Shown piece after piece: positions 27,289 to 40,412 of a DNA stretch of 64,000 bases (position 1 is its first letter; each line of letters starts with the position of its first letter). Both the position numbers and the translations under genes were made by a program. Source of the stretch: Bugula neritina (Eukaryota > Bryozoa > Gymnolaemata > Cheilostomatida > Bugulidae); NCBI GenBank assembly GCA_964035545.1, contig OZ037765.1, forward strand, positions 28,694,004 through 28,758,003, in the 5' to 3' direction. Under the pieces are notes generated by a model. That model saw nothing but the letters and a program-made list of their open reading frames with translations, ran no database searches and was not told the DNA's origin.

Positions 27289-27453
27289 CGAATGGTTTTA
27301 TAAGCAGCTCCAAGTTGGTGGTGAATGAGTGCAGTAGTTTGGGCGTCTCGAGTTTGAAGTTGGAACATAAATCCAAGTGTCAGACCCCCCCCCCCCCCCC
27401 CGAACTACTGCACTCATTCCCCACAAACTCGGAGCTGCTTCTAGAACCATTCG
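27289..27453. mobile_element. Fold-back element with poly-C in its loop
   Basis: Imperfect inverted arms of about 55 bp (27289-27343 and 27400-27453) share CGAATGG, AAGCAGCTCC and GAATGAGTGCAGTAGTT. Seventeen C at 27385-27401 run up against the right arm. No convincing target duplication flanks it. It is most simply a small non-autonomous fold-back or MITE. Confidence 0.75.
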
Positions 27454-28370
27454 CTGGCTGCACGATATAATTAATAGTTTATTAGTTACAAGCTCAAGGC
27501 AAATTAATTCTTTGTACTGGAGGTCATGGTCTTTGATAATCATTATCAAAATGAGTCTGTTCTAAAATCATGAAATGAATCATTTTAAAACCATTGGGTA
27601 TAAATAATTTAAGGGAAAATAACTCGCAAAGAATAACTATAGGGTTGACTTCAGACTCATTTGACGTTGTACTTGTACTCTTAACATTCTGATTCTGATT
27701 CACCTTGGGCTTGTCTCTTACAGTTATGAGTTAGTCAGTTACAGTTTCAGTTTGAGTTACACTTACTCTTAGTTTTAGTCTTACAGTTACTGTCTTACTC
27801 TTAGTTAACAGTTAGTTTAATCTTTTTGCTCTTTACTCAAAGTAAAGGAAAAACTATTAGTATAACTATAACTATAAGTATAAGTAATATTAATGTATTA
27901 CTATTACTAATAGTAATAGTAATACTAATAGTATTAGTATTAGTATTACATTTGCTAAAATTAAAATAATTTTAAAATTAATTCTTCACCGTTTAGTTTA
28001 TTATTTACAGTTTAATTTTATATCTCAGAGTCAGTATGAGTATTCAGTTTTGTTTCAGTTTGTCTATATTGATAATCATATTCACATTGATATGGGTCTT
28101 TGCAAATTTCATCATTATCATGAAAAGGTCAAAGTTTTTGTGATAACGTTTTTCAGTCAGTCTGTAATTACCAATTGGCATAGATTTAGAATAACTATAA
28201 GTATAACTCGGTTCTTATAGTATAAGTATTACTATTAGTATAAGAATAGATTAAGATTTATATGATTGTCTACTTCTGCAGCCTTTACCAATACCATTAT
28301 CAAGTTTTGAGAAATCTCGTGTTTTGATTGGATCTGCATGTTTTGAATTTGTTTATTAACGCCTGTATTC

Positions 28371-28718
28371 TCACTGATCAGCTTATCAAGAGTTTGGTAG
28401 GAGTGCAAGTTTTTAAATTTATCCGCTAGCTGACATCACCCTAACAATATTTTTAGAATATGACATTGTTCTATATAAGTAACCGATAACGTTGAAGTAT
28501 TTCTTATCTAAAACATTGTATATGCACAACCATTAAAAAAACTCACTGATCAGCTTATCAAGAGTTTGGTAGGAGTGCAAGTTTTTAAATTTATCCGCTA
28601 GCTGACATCATCCTAACAATATTTTTAGAATATGACATTGTTCTATATAAGTAACCGATAACGTTAAAGTATTTCTTATCTAAAACATTGTATATGCACA
28701 ACCACCAAAAAAACTCAC
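28371..28718. repeat. Tandem duplication, period 172 bp, two copies
   Basis: The sequence starting TCACTGATCAGCTTATCAAG at 28371 repeats from 28543 with only a handful of differences (for example CACC/CATC, GTTGAAG/GTTAAAG, CATT/CACC). The second copy ends with the first bases of a third (ACTCAC at about 28713-28718), immediately before the SINE. Confidence 0.97.
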
Positions 28719-28721
28719 GCA

Positions 28722-28924
28722 AGTTTATAGTCACTATCCCTGTGAGAAACCCCTGATAGAAAGGGTTTTTGTTAAAGCAGGCTAAGGACTTATTTAAATG
28801 AGGCACAGGAGCAATTTTGACTGGATGCTCTTCCTAACATCACCAATGGCCTTTGTCAGGGCTTGAACCCATGACCTTCGTGTTTACTAGGCAAACGCTC
28901 TAACCCCTAGACCACGGCTGCTCC
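28722..28924 (-). mobile_element. tRNA-derived SINE, better-preserved copy
   Basis: The minus strand begins GGAGCAGCCGTGGTCTAGGG with a box A match (GTGGTCTAGGGGTTAGAGC) and a box B match (GGTTCAAGCCC) at tRNA-like spacing. A body follows containing GTGATGTTAGGAAGAGCATC and CCCTTTCTATCAGGGGTTTC, then TCACAGGGATAGTGACTATA. The AGGAAGRGCATCC block resembles conserved SINE core domains reported from molluscs and other animals (from memory). The second family member lies at 12118-12301. Confidence 0.9.
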
Positions 28925-29820
28925 ATTAGTCATGATAATATTCATAGTATCATGGTCAATTTGAAAATGAATATTCATGTTCAATTTGATATCATATTCT
29001 CGTAAATAATTTTATTTTCTAAAAATTGAGCAACAACAATTTTAACAACTACTTACTAAATTCTGATTTTTCTCGTGTAACTGTAAATATATCTAATTGG
29101 TATAGCTATAAGCCTCCCATACCATCATAATAACTATGATCGGTATAATTACTTAAATCAAACATCATAGAATATTTATCTTTTGACATTGTATTGTAAT
29201 TATGGATGAATAAATGTAAGTATTGTAGTCTTTATTAGAATTTTAAAGTTACTCTCCCTGTAAAAATTTTTATCACCATTCATAAATCTTGTAGATATTT
29301 AGTAGTGCTAATCTTTCTTTGGTAAATTTGAATATTTCTTAGAACTTTAATTGCTTTTAGGAAGTCAAATCAACTGGTTTGGTAACTCATTTAGTTTAGT
29401 AAGTTAATTCAGTTTGACAATTTTAAAAAGCCTAAGTTTCAAGCGCTCAAATCAGCCATTACTCAACTACATTATATTTTTCAACAAAGCTAAATATTAT
29501 TTTTTTTAAAGTATAGCATTCCGTTAAATAAGTATGACTCTAGAATTATGCATTGCACATGTTGAAGAACTGATAACCTTGTATCTCTATATAATCATCA
29601 TTTTTTTAATTTTTCTGTTTTTTTGTGAACTCTCTAATGATGAACTTATTGATTTAGATTGACTTAATGTATTTCTGAGAGAAGTATAAATTTTGTGTTT
29701 TAGTACTCATCAATCAGCATTTAGTAAAATATATGGTAGTACAAATCCTGAAAGCTGTCTAAGGGTAAACACTATATTTTTCAGAGCCTCGTCACACACA
29801 ACAATATATCACACAGAATA

Positions 29821-32252
29821 ATGTTTCGATGTCTAATTTGTGCTAGACATGTTAACAATTATGGATCTACTGCTGCTGTGGTGATTGCTGAAGCATCTAC
29901 TTTTCTTAAACATCGTACAATGCACACGACTGCCTATCAACTTTCTAGCTTCATAGGCAAAGGTAAGTAAAATGTAATATTTTGCCCCATAACCTCAGTG
30001 AGTTCTCTAATATAATGCTAGTGGTTATGTTTCTTGATTTGTTGTACTTTGAAAGACTGTAAAGTCTGGCGTTGTATTAGTTATGTTTTCTGAGGAAAAT
30101 GTTATGGGTTTGGGTTTAAATGCCAGTATATCTGAAAATATATGCACCAATATTAGAAGATTTTGATAGGAAGTTTTGTTAAGGCTAGTCAAGATGTTCT
30201 TGAGATATTCAGAAATTAGCTTTTTTCCCATGGTACTCTCTGGACAGTGTGATGGAGGAACCTGGGCGATCAACTGGACTGACTCTCTAGTCGGTACAGC
30301 TGAAAGTATCTGCTGCTATTTGTTTTACTAACTTCCAATCAACAAAATTTTATTTCCATGTAGATTTAAAGAAGTTTTATAAGACAGCCCGAATCACGCA
30401 AGCAGCTAATAAACCAGGTCATTATGAAATTAACTTGGACACTCGAAAGTTGAAGACTCCAGTAGGCAATATATTTCAAATACCAGGAGAGTCGCTAGCT
30501 ATGGCAGTCGCAGCAGAATGGAACTCGCAAAAAGATATGATAAAAAGACACTCAATGCACATAGTAAGTGCTGCAAAGTGACATAAGGTTTTGTTGTTAA
30601 GACTGTTGGTTGAATGTCTGAGTCCCTTTAAATATCTTATAATTTCTTGTAAGTTCAATCATATCTTGTTATCTACTGAAATCATTGAACTTTCAGAAAC
30701 AGCTTTCTATCTATTGTTTTCAAAGATTCATTTTTATTTTATTGCATTAAAAGGTTTTTTTTATACAATTTCTATTTTAGACATCCCTTTGTAATACGGC
30801 TATAGACAACCCCACCCACAAAACCAGATCACAACTAGTAAGGTCCATATGCCATTATCTGGGTTCAGACACTTTGTGGTAAGTGTTTCATTTAATTCAA
30901 GTATAATATTAGTTGGCCAGATCAACATAGTTAGAGAACCTCCATCAATATAGTAATCAATCAACATCACGGGGTGAGCAATACATTTTGAAATATCTTA
31001 TAGGAAAACAGCGATAACTCATAACTACTCGAAATATGCTGATTTATACAACTGGATAATCAGAAAATACCAGTACAAGACTACAGTCGCTTAGGTACAA
31101 AAATAAGCAGAGACTTGCCACGCCTGAAGTATCTCACAGTATTTGCTCTCTCAGTTTTAGAATGGAAGAACCTGAGAAACTGTTGCAGTTTCAGGAAGAG
31201 AATTGGGATCCAATACTCGAATGGTTCAAAAACAGGTATAGCATCACATGCACTACTTTAGTGATAGTTTTTTCACAAAATTTAAATGCTTGTTCAGTTG
31301 AGAGATTTGTCAGCCCTATTTTTCTATCATGAATGTAATATTATTGTATAATCTAACTCCTTTCTCCGAGTTCTAATTATGTCTTCATAGGAAGATGATG
31401 ATAGAAAATTTCTCCAGCAATGATGGCAGAATTAAAAACGATTTTATCTGTTTTACTGAGAGTGTAGTGTACCATGGTAATCACAGGTTTTCCTTCAGTG
31501 CATATTGTGTATTTTTATTTATATAGATACAAATTCTACTCTTTCTGTTTATTTAAGGTATCAAATAAGTTTGGAACCTACCATTGGAATTGTCTCTCCT
31601 GCTATTCCAGACGAAACTTATACTACATTAGAAAAGCAGTTGAATTCGTATTCTGATTGGACACTGACAGGTAAAATGATGTACACCGTATATTTAGTTA
31701 GATGTATAAGTCGGTGTGTAGTGCAGCAAACCCCCTTTGCTAGCAGTTTTATGGATTAGATGCCATACAGGCTGAACTTCTGTTATTCTATGTGTGATTT
31801 AACAAAAATGCATAGGAAACCTTATAACTGGCTTTTTTATTAGCAATGATTAAAAGAAGATAAAATTTTAACTTTTTGACAAAGCATTGTATGATGAACA
31901 GATGTTTGTAGTAGTTTCCTTAGAGCAATATTCAGTATCTAAAACTGAATTTACTTATTTGGAATACTAATTTATATTATTAAATGCAGGTATACAGCAG
32001 CTTGTGGACTGTCTGAAGTCGATATCCTTAGCCCTAGCACTATGTGAGAGCGAGGTAGCTGTGGAGAAGGCTGTATACTTGTCCAGACTAGAGCAGATCT
32101 ATCAAGTAAATCAGTGGGGGTCAGTCGAGTGGTATCACGACCTTGAAGTTCAGGAAACCCAGGCTAGGGTTGCTGCTGCAACTCTCTTTATTCACTTTTG
32201 CCACGACTTTTCTAGTTCACAGACTAAACAAAAGTTATCTTCATGGACTTGA
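29821..32252 (+). CDS. ATPAF2: ATP synthase mitochondrial F1 complex assembly factor 2 (Atp12), 298 aa
   Basis: Six exons: 29821-29962, 30364-30563, 30781-30878, 31155-31235, 31558-31670 and 31990-32252 (TGA at 32250-32252), total 897 nt; human ATPAF2 is about 289 aa. All junctions are GT-AG and phase-consistent. For exon 4 the acceptor at 31154 rather than 31160 is required: it gives CFRMEEPE, while the later AG would create TGA. Family landmarks are YEINLDTRKLKTP, LAMAVAAEWNSQ, TSLCNTAIDNPT, NWDPILEWFKNR, YLSRLEQIYQVNQWGSVEW and AAATLFIHF. The first 45 residues are basic and hydroxylated, as expected of a mitochondrial targeting peptide. Atp12 chaperones the F1 alpha subunit during ATP synthase assembly in the matrix. 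Trp100 in AEWNSQ matches the Trp94 that is mutated in a human complex V deficiency (from memory). Confidence 0.97.
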
Positions 32253-32583
32253 TGAACAAAAAAAAACTAGATTTCTTTGTATGAAACTCATTCTAGAAAC
32301 AATGGTAGTGATGTTATATTTGGCTTCGTTATGAACTATGCCGCTTATAACCTGGCGTGACAGTCAATTTTTCAATAAAACATGATAAAATTAATTATTC
32401 AACATCACTTCGTATTTGCATTTGCCATGTCGTTTCCATGTAATATAATTTACTGAGGAGAATTAATTTTATGACTCTTTATGTTAACAATGGCGTATGA
32501 TTTATTGAAAATAATGTTTCTGAGGTGAAATGTTTTAACAAGCTTCTCTCTTTGTGTATTTTTTAACTATTTTGTATGAAAGC
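32253..32583 (+). promoter_or_regulatory. Short spacer with ATPAF2 polyadenylation signal
   Basis: AATAAA at 32374-32379, 122 bp after the ATPAF2 stop, is a good poly(A) signal. The remaining roughly 200 bp must carry the 5' UTR and promoter of the next gene, unless that gene has an upstream exon or is transcribed by read-through. Confidence 0.7.
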
Positions 32584-35500
32584 ATGATCAGCCATCAGCT
32601 TCAAAAATTAACTATTGGTTTGACTGTACCATCCTCATCAAATCAAGTAAGTGCAAATTTTACCAAAATCAACACCATTTTTCGGAATTACAAGTAGACT
32701 GCTTCAAGTATTGTTAGTTTAAAATTTAGCTTGTAGCCTGTAAAGTGTAAAGCCTATTGGCTAGAGCAAATTTCCCGTTCTAATACAACAAAACTCGAGT
32801 ATTTTTAAACCTCGCTATTTCTCATCTATTTTTTTGGTGTAGTTAGTAGACAAATTAATTTATAGAGCTTATTTTTGCGAATAGTTCGAGTGTCGACTTT
32901 GCGAAATCATTGAGCCCTAAGGTACGGTAAAGAAGATGCAGTAACATGCTTAAGGTCATACAACTGCTGTAATTTGTAAAGCCCTAATTGCACAATACGT
33001 AATGCCATAGATACTAGTTACGCTTTATTGTGTAGGTTGATGAGTGTAATGCCCAGCCTTTAGACCAGATATTAAGTGGAGCTATCCGCCTTCCAGATGT
33101 TGATACTATCACTTTACAAAAAGTATATATATTTAGGTTTTCAGTCTAAAACATTTATAATTAACCTGTCCAGTTACAGCTTAATATCTGAATACAGTCT
33201 ATTGTAGTCTCTATATTTTACATTTTCCATTAATGCTTTTCTTCACAAACAAATACAAGATGAATGTTAATTGTTGAAGCTGCTTCTCACCAAGCTTCGA
33301 AATGATCTGCCTGGAGATCTCTTTGGGATATCAACATCCAATAGTGGAGAAAACAGGAGTGCGCCTACAGATGATCTGGTAAGTCGGATTTGGCTTTCTA
33401 TTGGTCTCTGTTGCTGTTTCACCATTATCATTAAACGCTTTGCAAGCATCATACTTGGTTGCATGATTACTTATAGTCTGTTATAGAAAATTTTGCAGCC
33501 AAGTAATTCTACTACACTTATCAGTAATAACTTCATTTTCAAAATGCCTGTTGAACATTTGAATGGACTTCAAAGCCATTGTTATAACTAGGTAGCAAGG
33601 TACATGGTACAAATGCTAGCCATAGGAATAAATTTTATGAAGCACTTAGTAGATGCACAACAGAGCAAAGATAGGTGAGATAGAGAAGACAACTTTTTGT
33701 CACATTATTTCTCGAAATTATTCTAGTCTAGTTAATGTGGATTGTTTAAGTTTGTGGCATTGTATAAGCCTGGTGACTGATATAATAGGAGGAATTTGAA
33801 ATTGTATTTTATTTTTTCCCACTTTGAACTGCTGATTCTTTGTTTTATCAGAAAGTACATTAAATGCTACTGCATAACTAAGTAATACTGTTGAATATGT
33901 TACATCCTGTACTCATCTGTCAGGTAGATTGGATGCAAGAAAGTGATCAACTAACTACACTACAGGCGGATGAGCTGCTGTATCACCCACTGGCCAAATA
34001 TCTATCTCTAAATCTTAAGCCAGCTACTATACAGCAAGTATGTGCTCATAGCTTGAGTAGTAGCTGTTTGTAGTACAGATCTATGGTGAAATAATTTAGA
34101 GTGTTGTTAGTTAGATTTGCCAGAAGTTTCTCTTTCATCAAGGCTTACAACTTTGGAATCTAATACTAGTTTTACGAATATGCTGCTAAACAAGCATTGC
34201 AGAGTTTGTCTTTTTGCAATCTATTTCAACCCTAAGATTGCTAATGCCCTAAACCACCAATCTATAAAATGTTATGTATAACTTGGTGAAAATTACTATA
34301 TGATGAAAAACTTTAGGGTTGTCTTCTCAACATGAGTCATGTACCAGCAGTGTATAAGTGCTACCTTTTCTATAGTTGCTGAATCACAAGCTAGCCAATG
34401 ATCTCTTCTATGACTTGAGAAACAAAACTAGAATGGGAGAGGATGTTGTTCAGATGATTCCTGATTCTAATGGCCGTTGGAAGGTGACTAGTTACCATCA
34501 CTGTGAATTTATGTTTTATCAAATAATTTCATTTATTGAATAGGGCTAGCTGGTCAGGATAATGCTTAGAGTTATCTTCTCAATATATGCCCGAAATAGT
34601 TCTCTTTCGATTACCGAGTGATGTACAAAAAACTATACACTTCATTAAAAATCACATCTCTTAAAGCCACTGCTGTTTCTTCATCGGGCGTTAGATAGAG
34701 CTTGTTGCTTGAGTAATTATGCATCTGGTTTGTAAAAACCTTTTTAAATATATTTAAAATTATAATGGGGTGTCTCGCAGCCTGCATGTGATTCAGTGTA
34801 ATATGTTATGCTCCACTATTTAAATATGTTTCATTTAATAAAATGTACGCTTGATATAATTCACTGCTGCACAATTGGTTGTAATGTTTTACGCTAATAC
34901 TCATACAGTATGATATGCATACAATAATCTGATAATTCTTTTGATATTAAATATTTAGAAAATTGGCATGGAAAACAAAAAGTAGAATGCATAAGAAATG
35001 CATGTAGTTTTTAACTGCAGTTTATTTTATATTTACTTTTATTCTGGCTATAATAATAGTGTCCCTGAAACTTTAATTTAATCTACAAATGCAAAGAATG
35101 GGATATCGTTATAAAACCAGCATTAAAACAGAGGATGGCAATTTTCCCCGTTGGGTTTTTCCCGCTAGTTTGCCACAAACAGAGAATGGTAGCGGTAGCA
35201 AAGTTATTCCAGTATTATATCATGATATTATGCTTTGAGGTGTTTCACGTTTGATAAAGTTTACTGACATTCTGTCTACAGTTGAAATGTGGGGATTTGC
35301 AGCTTACGAGTGAACTGACATCTTAGTAGTTCAATGCTCTCCTACATATCGTTCTGTAGAACAAACGATAATTCACTACGATTATAAAATATAGGCAGTA
35401 GCTTTTTCCACCACCATAATTAATTAGACATTTGAAATCAGATAATTTTTTAATGTTGGCAATAAATTGTTGTGATACTCATGTTTCTTTTTATATATTC

Positions 35501-38008
35501 AAGTCATGCCAAAAACTCTATTGAGCTTTAGAACTGCATAAAAATTCTCCTTGAATGTTTTCACCGCTGTATTAAAGTTTTATCAATCTCAACTCGTGAT
35601 GAGAAGAATGTTGTTTGTTTTTCCTGGTACAATTTGAATTTAGTAGCTTCATGACTGTGGTTTGTTAGCCTATGCTATGCCAAGTTGTGTGTCTTCACCC
35701 ATTTACTAGAAATGACGTGTTTTAATTATATTTTGATAGATGGTTACAGTTAATTGACCAAGTTAAATTAGCTGACTTTAAGTACCTTTGCTCTTTAAAA
35801 TGAAGTATATTTTAAAGTAATGTTGCTGTAGTGGAAATCTGGCAATGTTACAAAACTTTACTCATAACACTTTAAAACAAGTTCGAGGGCTTGGAAAAAT
35901 AAAACAGTTTGCCATGGAAAATATTTTGCTGTCTGATGTTGATAAGAGTATTTGGGAACTGAAAAAATTCCCTAGCATTATTTCCTCATACCATTGTTTA
36001 AGTTATGTCCGAATTGCTGTCAGTACTGCCAGATTTTAGTTTACTGGCCATAAATGCTGGCTGTTATCCAGAATTGTAATGTTGGGTTGTGACTGCCTAA
36101 ATCTCACTGTGTGAAAATCACTTGACTAATGTTCTAGATAACTCAGTTGATGCCTAGGTAAACTAAAAAGGATTTCAAAAACCAAACAGATTAGGTATAG
36201 TTTCTCAACAATTTTATTTCCAGACAGTCACCTAAACTAAAGTCGAGAATATCCAGTCCCATAGTGACTAGTATATGCATAATATTTTACAATACACAAA
36301 TACAGATTTAAAGTTTATTTATATACATCCAATGTAAAGTATTTTGAACATCAAGTACTCTCATAATTTCAATACAGTATTGCAGTTCGAAGCTCTATGG
36401 TAATTACAATACATTATATTATTGTTATAGGAATTGGTGCTAGATGTTTCCCCCAAGGAGTCATCCTCTCCTTCCTATGGACAAGCAGTAAATAGTCGGA
36501 TAGATGAATCTGTTCGATTCACAACTGCCACATACCTACCTGATCATGGTAATGATACATCAATATATACACACATGCGCACGAGCGAAAGCACACACAC
36601 AGTATATATGCAGTATATGTCATGGGGTAAAAATGAAATTATGCCAGAGCAATGGCATGAATAACAAAAAATGTTAATCAAGACTCTTTAATATCTGAAT
36701 CATTAATTCGCAAGCTTAGAGTTGAGCAAATTAATTGAAAAATTACTACTTGAGGTTTTTTAATGGGTTTGCTGAAATATCTGAACCCTCCAATATATTA
36801 AGCATATCAACAGCAACTATTATACTCTTACATATTATTATACCAGTCATTGATGTAGATGATAGAGGAGATTGCTTAGCAATATTCAAACCTATTGAAT
36901 AATGTTTACATTGTTATCCAACAAAATATATTTAGCCAAGCTCCGTTGTACTTAAAATAGGTTTGAAATGTTACATATTTGCTGCCTGGCTGGTTATACT
37001 AATTGTCCTAATGTGTATGCATCATCAACAATCCCTTAAAATTTAAATTTATCAACGAAAACAAACACCGGATAGTTCATAGCCTGTAATTATAAAACAA
37101 AGCAAAGTCAGATTATAACATTATTTAATGAATCTAAAGAATTGGTAAATAAAATTATTTTTTCTTATATGAAATTGGTATAATTATTTGTCTAAAAAGC
37201 TATTTTTATGCGACACTATCATCATATGAAGTTTTATTTTTCACATGCAGAATAAACGGTATAAAAAAAGAATTACCTGTTCTGTATTTAAACCTAAGAC
37301 AGGTTCCCAGAACAGAATAGCTCAGTGAAACAGAATATTTTATTTTTCGAGTCCGTCCTTTGAATTCCTAACTTTTAACAAAAAATCCAGTTTCATTTAG
37401 TACTGTTCCCATTTCTTGTGATAGCTCTGCTGCAGTGTTTTGTGAACAGACTGATTATAAATGATGTCATCAACATAAATAGATTTCTCCAAAATTTCAA
37501 TGACTAGGATGCTTCTCCTGAAAAACTTCTGCTGTCTTTCGATTGGCCTCAGCGCTGACAGCTGGTGCCGAAATATCTCCCATATCAACTCTGGTGAGAG
37601 CAAGTCTGGTGTTCTTGGCGTACCTATGTTATGCCATAACAATGCTGATCGGTTTTTGTGATGTTGATTGAATTGAACATTTTTCGAATGCCACCAATCA
37701 GCACAGCTAGTCCTTCTCTTTATCTCAAATGTGCTCCTAGAAGATTATTGATATTGTGATGTCTTGTGGGTTGTTATCGGATCTAAGCTAGGAGAACATG
37801 AGCTCTTTGCATTTAGAGAGAAGATGGATTTTAATTTGCAGACATCTTTATTTGTCCACCTGCAGTCAAAGAGACCAGATGTAGCCTCGCACAATCAGCC
37901 TTGCTAGTTGAAGATAGTAGTGTAGTCCTAGAGCTCCAGCGGGAGACTGAATTTACACTGGAAACTCTCGCTTATATAGCTAAGACTCCGGACACCCTGA
38001 ACTTTTAG
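32584..38008 (+). CDS. Unrecognised 243-aa protein, seven exons
   Basis: Exons: 32584-32646, 33036-33122, 33280-33378, 33924-34037, 34376-34483, 36431-36548 and 37866-38008 (TAG). The first four introns and the fifth are phase 0, the last is phase 1; the total is 732 nt. Most splice sites are strong, but the acceptor at 33279 (ttgttgaag) is weak; upstream in-frame stops leave no better choice. The start is the first Met (MISHQLQKLT) after the ATPAF2 poly(A) site. The frame is open upstream, so the true N-terminus could be longer. The product is leucine-rich and probably helical (LYHPLAKYLSLNLKPATIQQ, LLNHKLANDLFYDLRNK), with a Ser-rich linker and an acidic C-terminal helix (VVLELQRETEFTLETLAYIA). 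There is no signal peptide, membrane segment or enzyme motif. I do not recognise the family. Confidence 0.8.
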
Positions 38009-39776
38009 GACCTACAAAAATCGAACTTACAACAGGCAAAAAAAACTTTGGCATTCACTGAAATAAGATAGTTAAGGCATTCACAGAGAGAAAATAGTCA
38101 AGGCATGAATAGATCCCCAAATGTACTACAATAATATAACAATTTGTTTCTTTTGTTAAAACAGTTTTTAAGGACACACTGTTACATTTTTTTACTTGAG
38201 ATGAACCACATAGGAGCAGTAATGGGGTAATTAAGATAGCCAAAGTTTTTTATTTATTCTCTCAAATTTTGGTTTTAGGCTTAAATTCTCTCAAGAACAT
38301 AACTTCTTTTGCTACATTTCTAATCTAGAACACAGGCTTTTCTCAATTTCCTATCACTACTTTTCCATCGTTCTTATAATGCAAATGGATTTTTCATTTG
38401 TACTGTTAATTTAGAGGAAAATCTATTTGAATTATGCACAGCTTAGAAATGGGTCATTCTATTAAATCGAAATCTTTTGTGACAAAGCAGAGATCAAGAG
38501 TTGTGGCGGCTAGTTGCATAGTTACAAGATGTAAACAATAGTTATAGCATATAATCTACGCTAAAGCGAAGCTCGTTCCATATGAATTTACATTATTTTA
38601 TTTAGCTGCTATTTTTTTCTTTTCTCACCTATCTCCGCTTCGTCTTGCTGGGGTGGCTGCTATTATTTAAGATAATTACTAGTCATTCTTAATCTATGAA
38701 ACATTACTTTAAGCCGAAGGATTCCCAGGCTAAAGTTAAAAAAGAAGTTGAATTCAATCTGGCAAAAATCTAGGCAGAAGTGGTAATGAAATTATCATTG
38801 GGCATTAACACTGACTCAATGTCAGCCATATTAATTTGGATTTCAATTCAGCTGACAATATTGAAAAGGAGATGTCTTTTTTAAGATAAGACAAGTTTGT
38901 ACGGGTTACATAGAAATGTCTTATTTTCAATGTAATCTTCTGATTCCATGAAAACGCAGTGCATTAATACACCTACCTCAGTTGAACACAATACGTACTG
39001 GGCTAAAGACATAAAACACTGGATCTTCCCAATCTCGAATCACCTCTTTTGAAATTTTTTCTGACTGCATCATGTGCACTCATGCCCTCTATTTGACCTC
39101 AATTCTATCTTGACATTCTGCCTCACATTTCAAGACTTTTTCAGTGCTTTCAGCATTGCAAGGACTGACTTGTGATTAACTGGTAATGTGTTGTGATATG
39201 CTAACTAGGGGCATTTTGCAATCCACACCTTTTTCTCTTAGACCAGCCATGTTCAACCTGCAGCCTTTAGACTTTTGGCAGCTTTTGGAGCTGGTAAATG
39301 TGGGCTTTTGATTTCTTAATAAAATGAAAATTTAATTCAGTTTCAATCCTTCCTAAATTTTGCTCTTCACCAACACTCAAGTTTACTATATGAATCATGA
39401 CTGCTAGTACGTATTGATGTTCACAGTTATTTTCTCAAATGGGGTTTGCTCAAGGTAAATTCAAATTGAGGCTAACGGACTCTTATCGGAGCAATACTCT
39501 TCACATATCAGCATCATGCAGACATTAAACCAAATTATCAAACCATGTTGTACGCTGTTCAATGTACAAAAAAAGGCTTCCTTTCCTGAACAAATCTAGT
39601 TATTCACCTGGTTATGTTTTTAAAAACAAAATAAACACATATAAATTTGAAAATAGGCTTTAATTAATGTAATATAGAGGGTTTTTTACAGCGAAATTGA
39701 CGCTGAATTTTTTAGTGGCATTTTTGGTGCTCAGGTTTTTTTGCAGCCTTTTTTCCAAAAACGTTGAACACCCATG

Positions 39777-40412
39777 CCCTAAACGCACTTTGCCGTAACG
39801 TAAGCTGTAACAGCAAAAACAAAATAGCCCTGCTGTTACATTTCGTCAATAGCCGTTCATACACTGAAACAGTATAATTTATGCCATTCAACTGTAGCCA
39901 ATAATAATTAAGCTATTTCTTTTCTGTGGTAACTTTTTGGGTATTATTCAAAAATTTGTTGAAACACATTTCTCTTAAGATGTGATATGAATGCTATTGA
40001 CTAGATAAAAGCAATTAAAAGAAGATAACATTTTTTTAAATATATGTGCCCCTAAAATATCTGTGCCAATTAATTAATTTTTAAGTGTTTGGTTCGCGTG
40101 TTTTTGTAATTATTCAAAGTTAGATTTTTAGGCTAGGCTTAACCTAAACAAGCGGGTTAAAGATTTTTTAATCTTTTGAAGCTATGGAATTACGTAAATT
40201 AAGTAAATAATAGCAACTAAGATAAGCCAGCGAAGAAAGTTCTTTAAATTTTAATACCATATCAACTCATTGGATATAGCTGTCCAATATGATGATAGAT
40301 TTTATGCAATTGCAGACTTCGAGAGCGTCTCTCTGCCCAATAGGAGCCCGACGTGATTTTAAATGCCTTTAAAGCTGGCTGATATTTTACGCGGTCTACA
40401 CACTGAAAAATG
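39777..40412. mobile_element. Diverged relative of the MITE at 48480-48787, with internal extra sequence
   Basis: The left end, CCCTAAACGCACTTTGCCGT followed by GTAACAGCAAA, resembles the left end of the 48480 element. CAACTCATTGGATATAGCTG at 40261 matches its middle, and GCTGATATTTTACGCGGTC near 40377 matches its right part. The central few hundred bases do not match, so boundaries and insertion history are uncertain. Confidence 0.45.

Larger units (their letters stand above)
26375..29820. other. Divergent spacer between TOM1 and ATPAF2
   Basis: This 3.4-kb interval presumably holds both 5' UTRs and promoters, because TOM1 reads left and ATPAF2 reads right. No TATA box or other core element can be assigned with confidence. 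Repeats in it are a fold-back with a poly-C loop (27289-27453), cryptically simple TTAGT/ACTAT sequence (about 27650-28280), a 172-bp tandem duplication (28371-28718) and a SINE (28722-28924). Confidence 0.6.
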
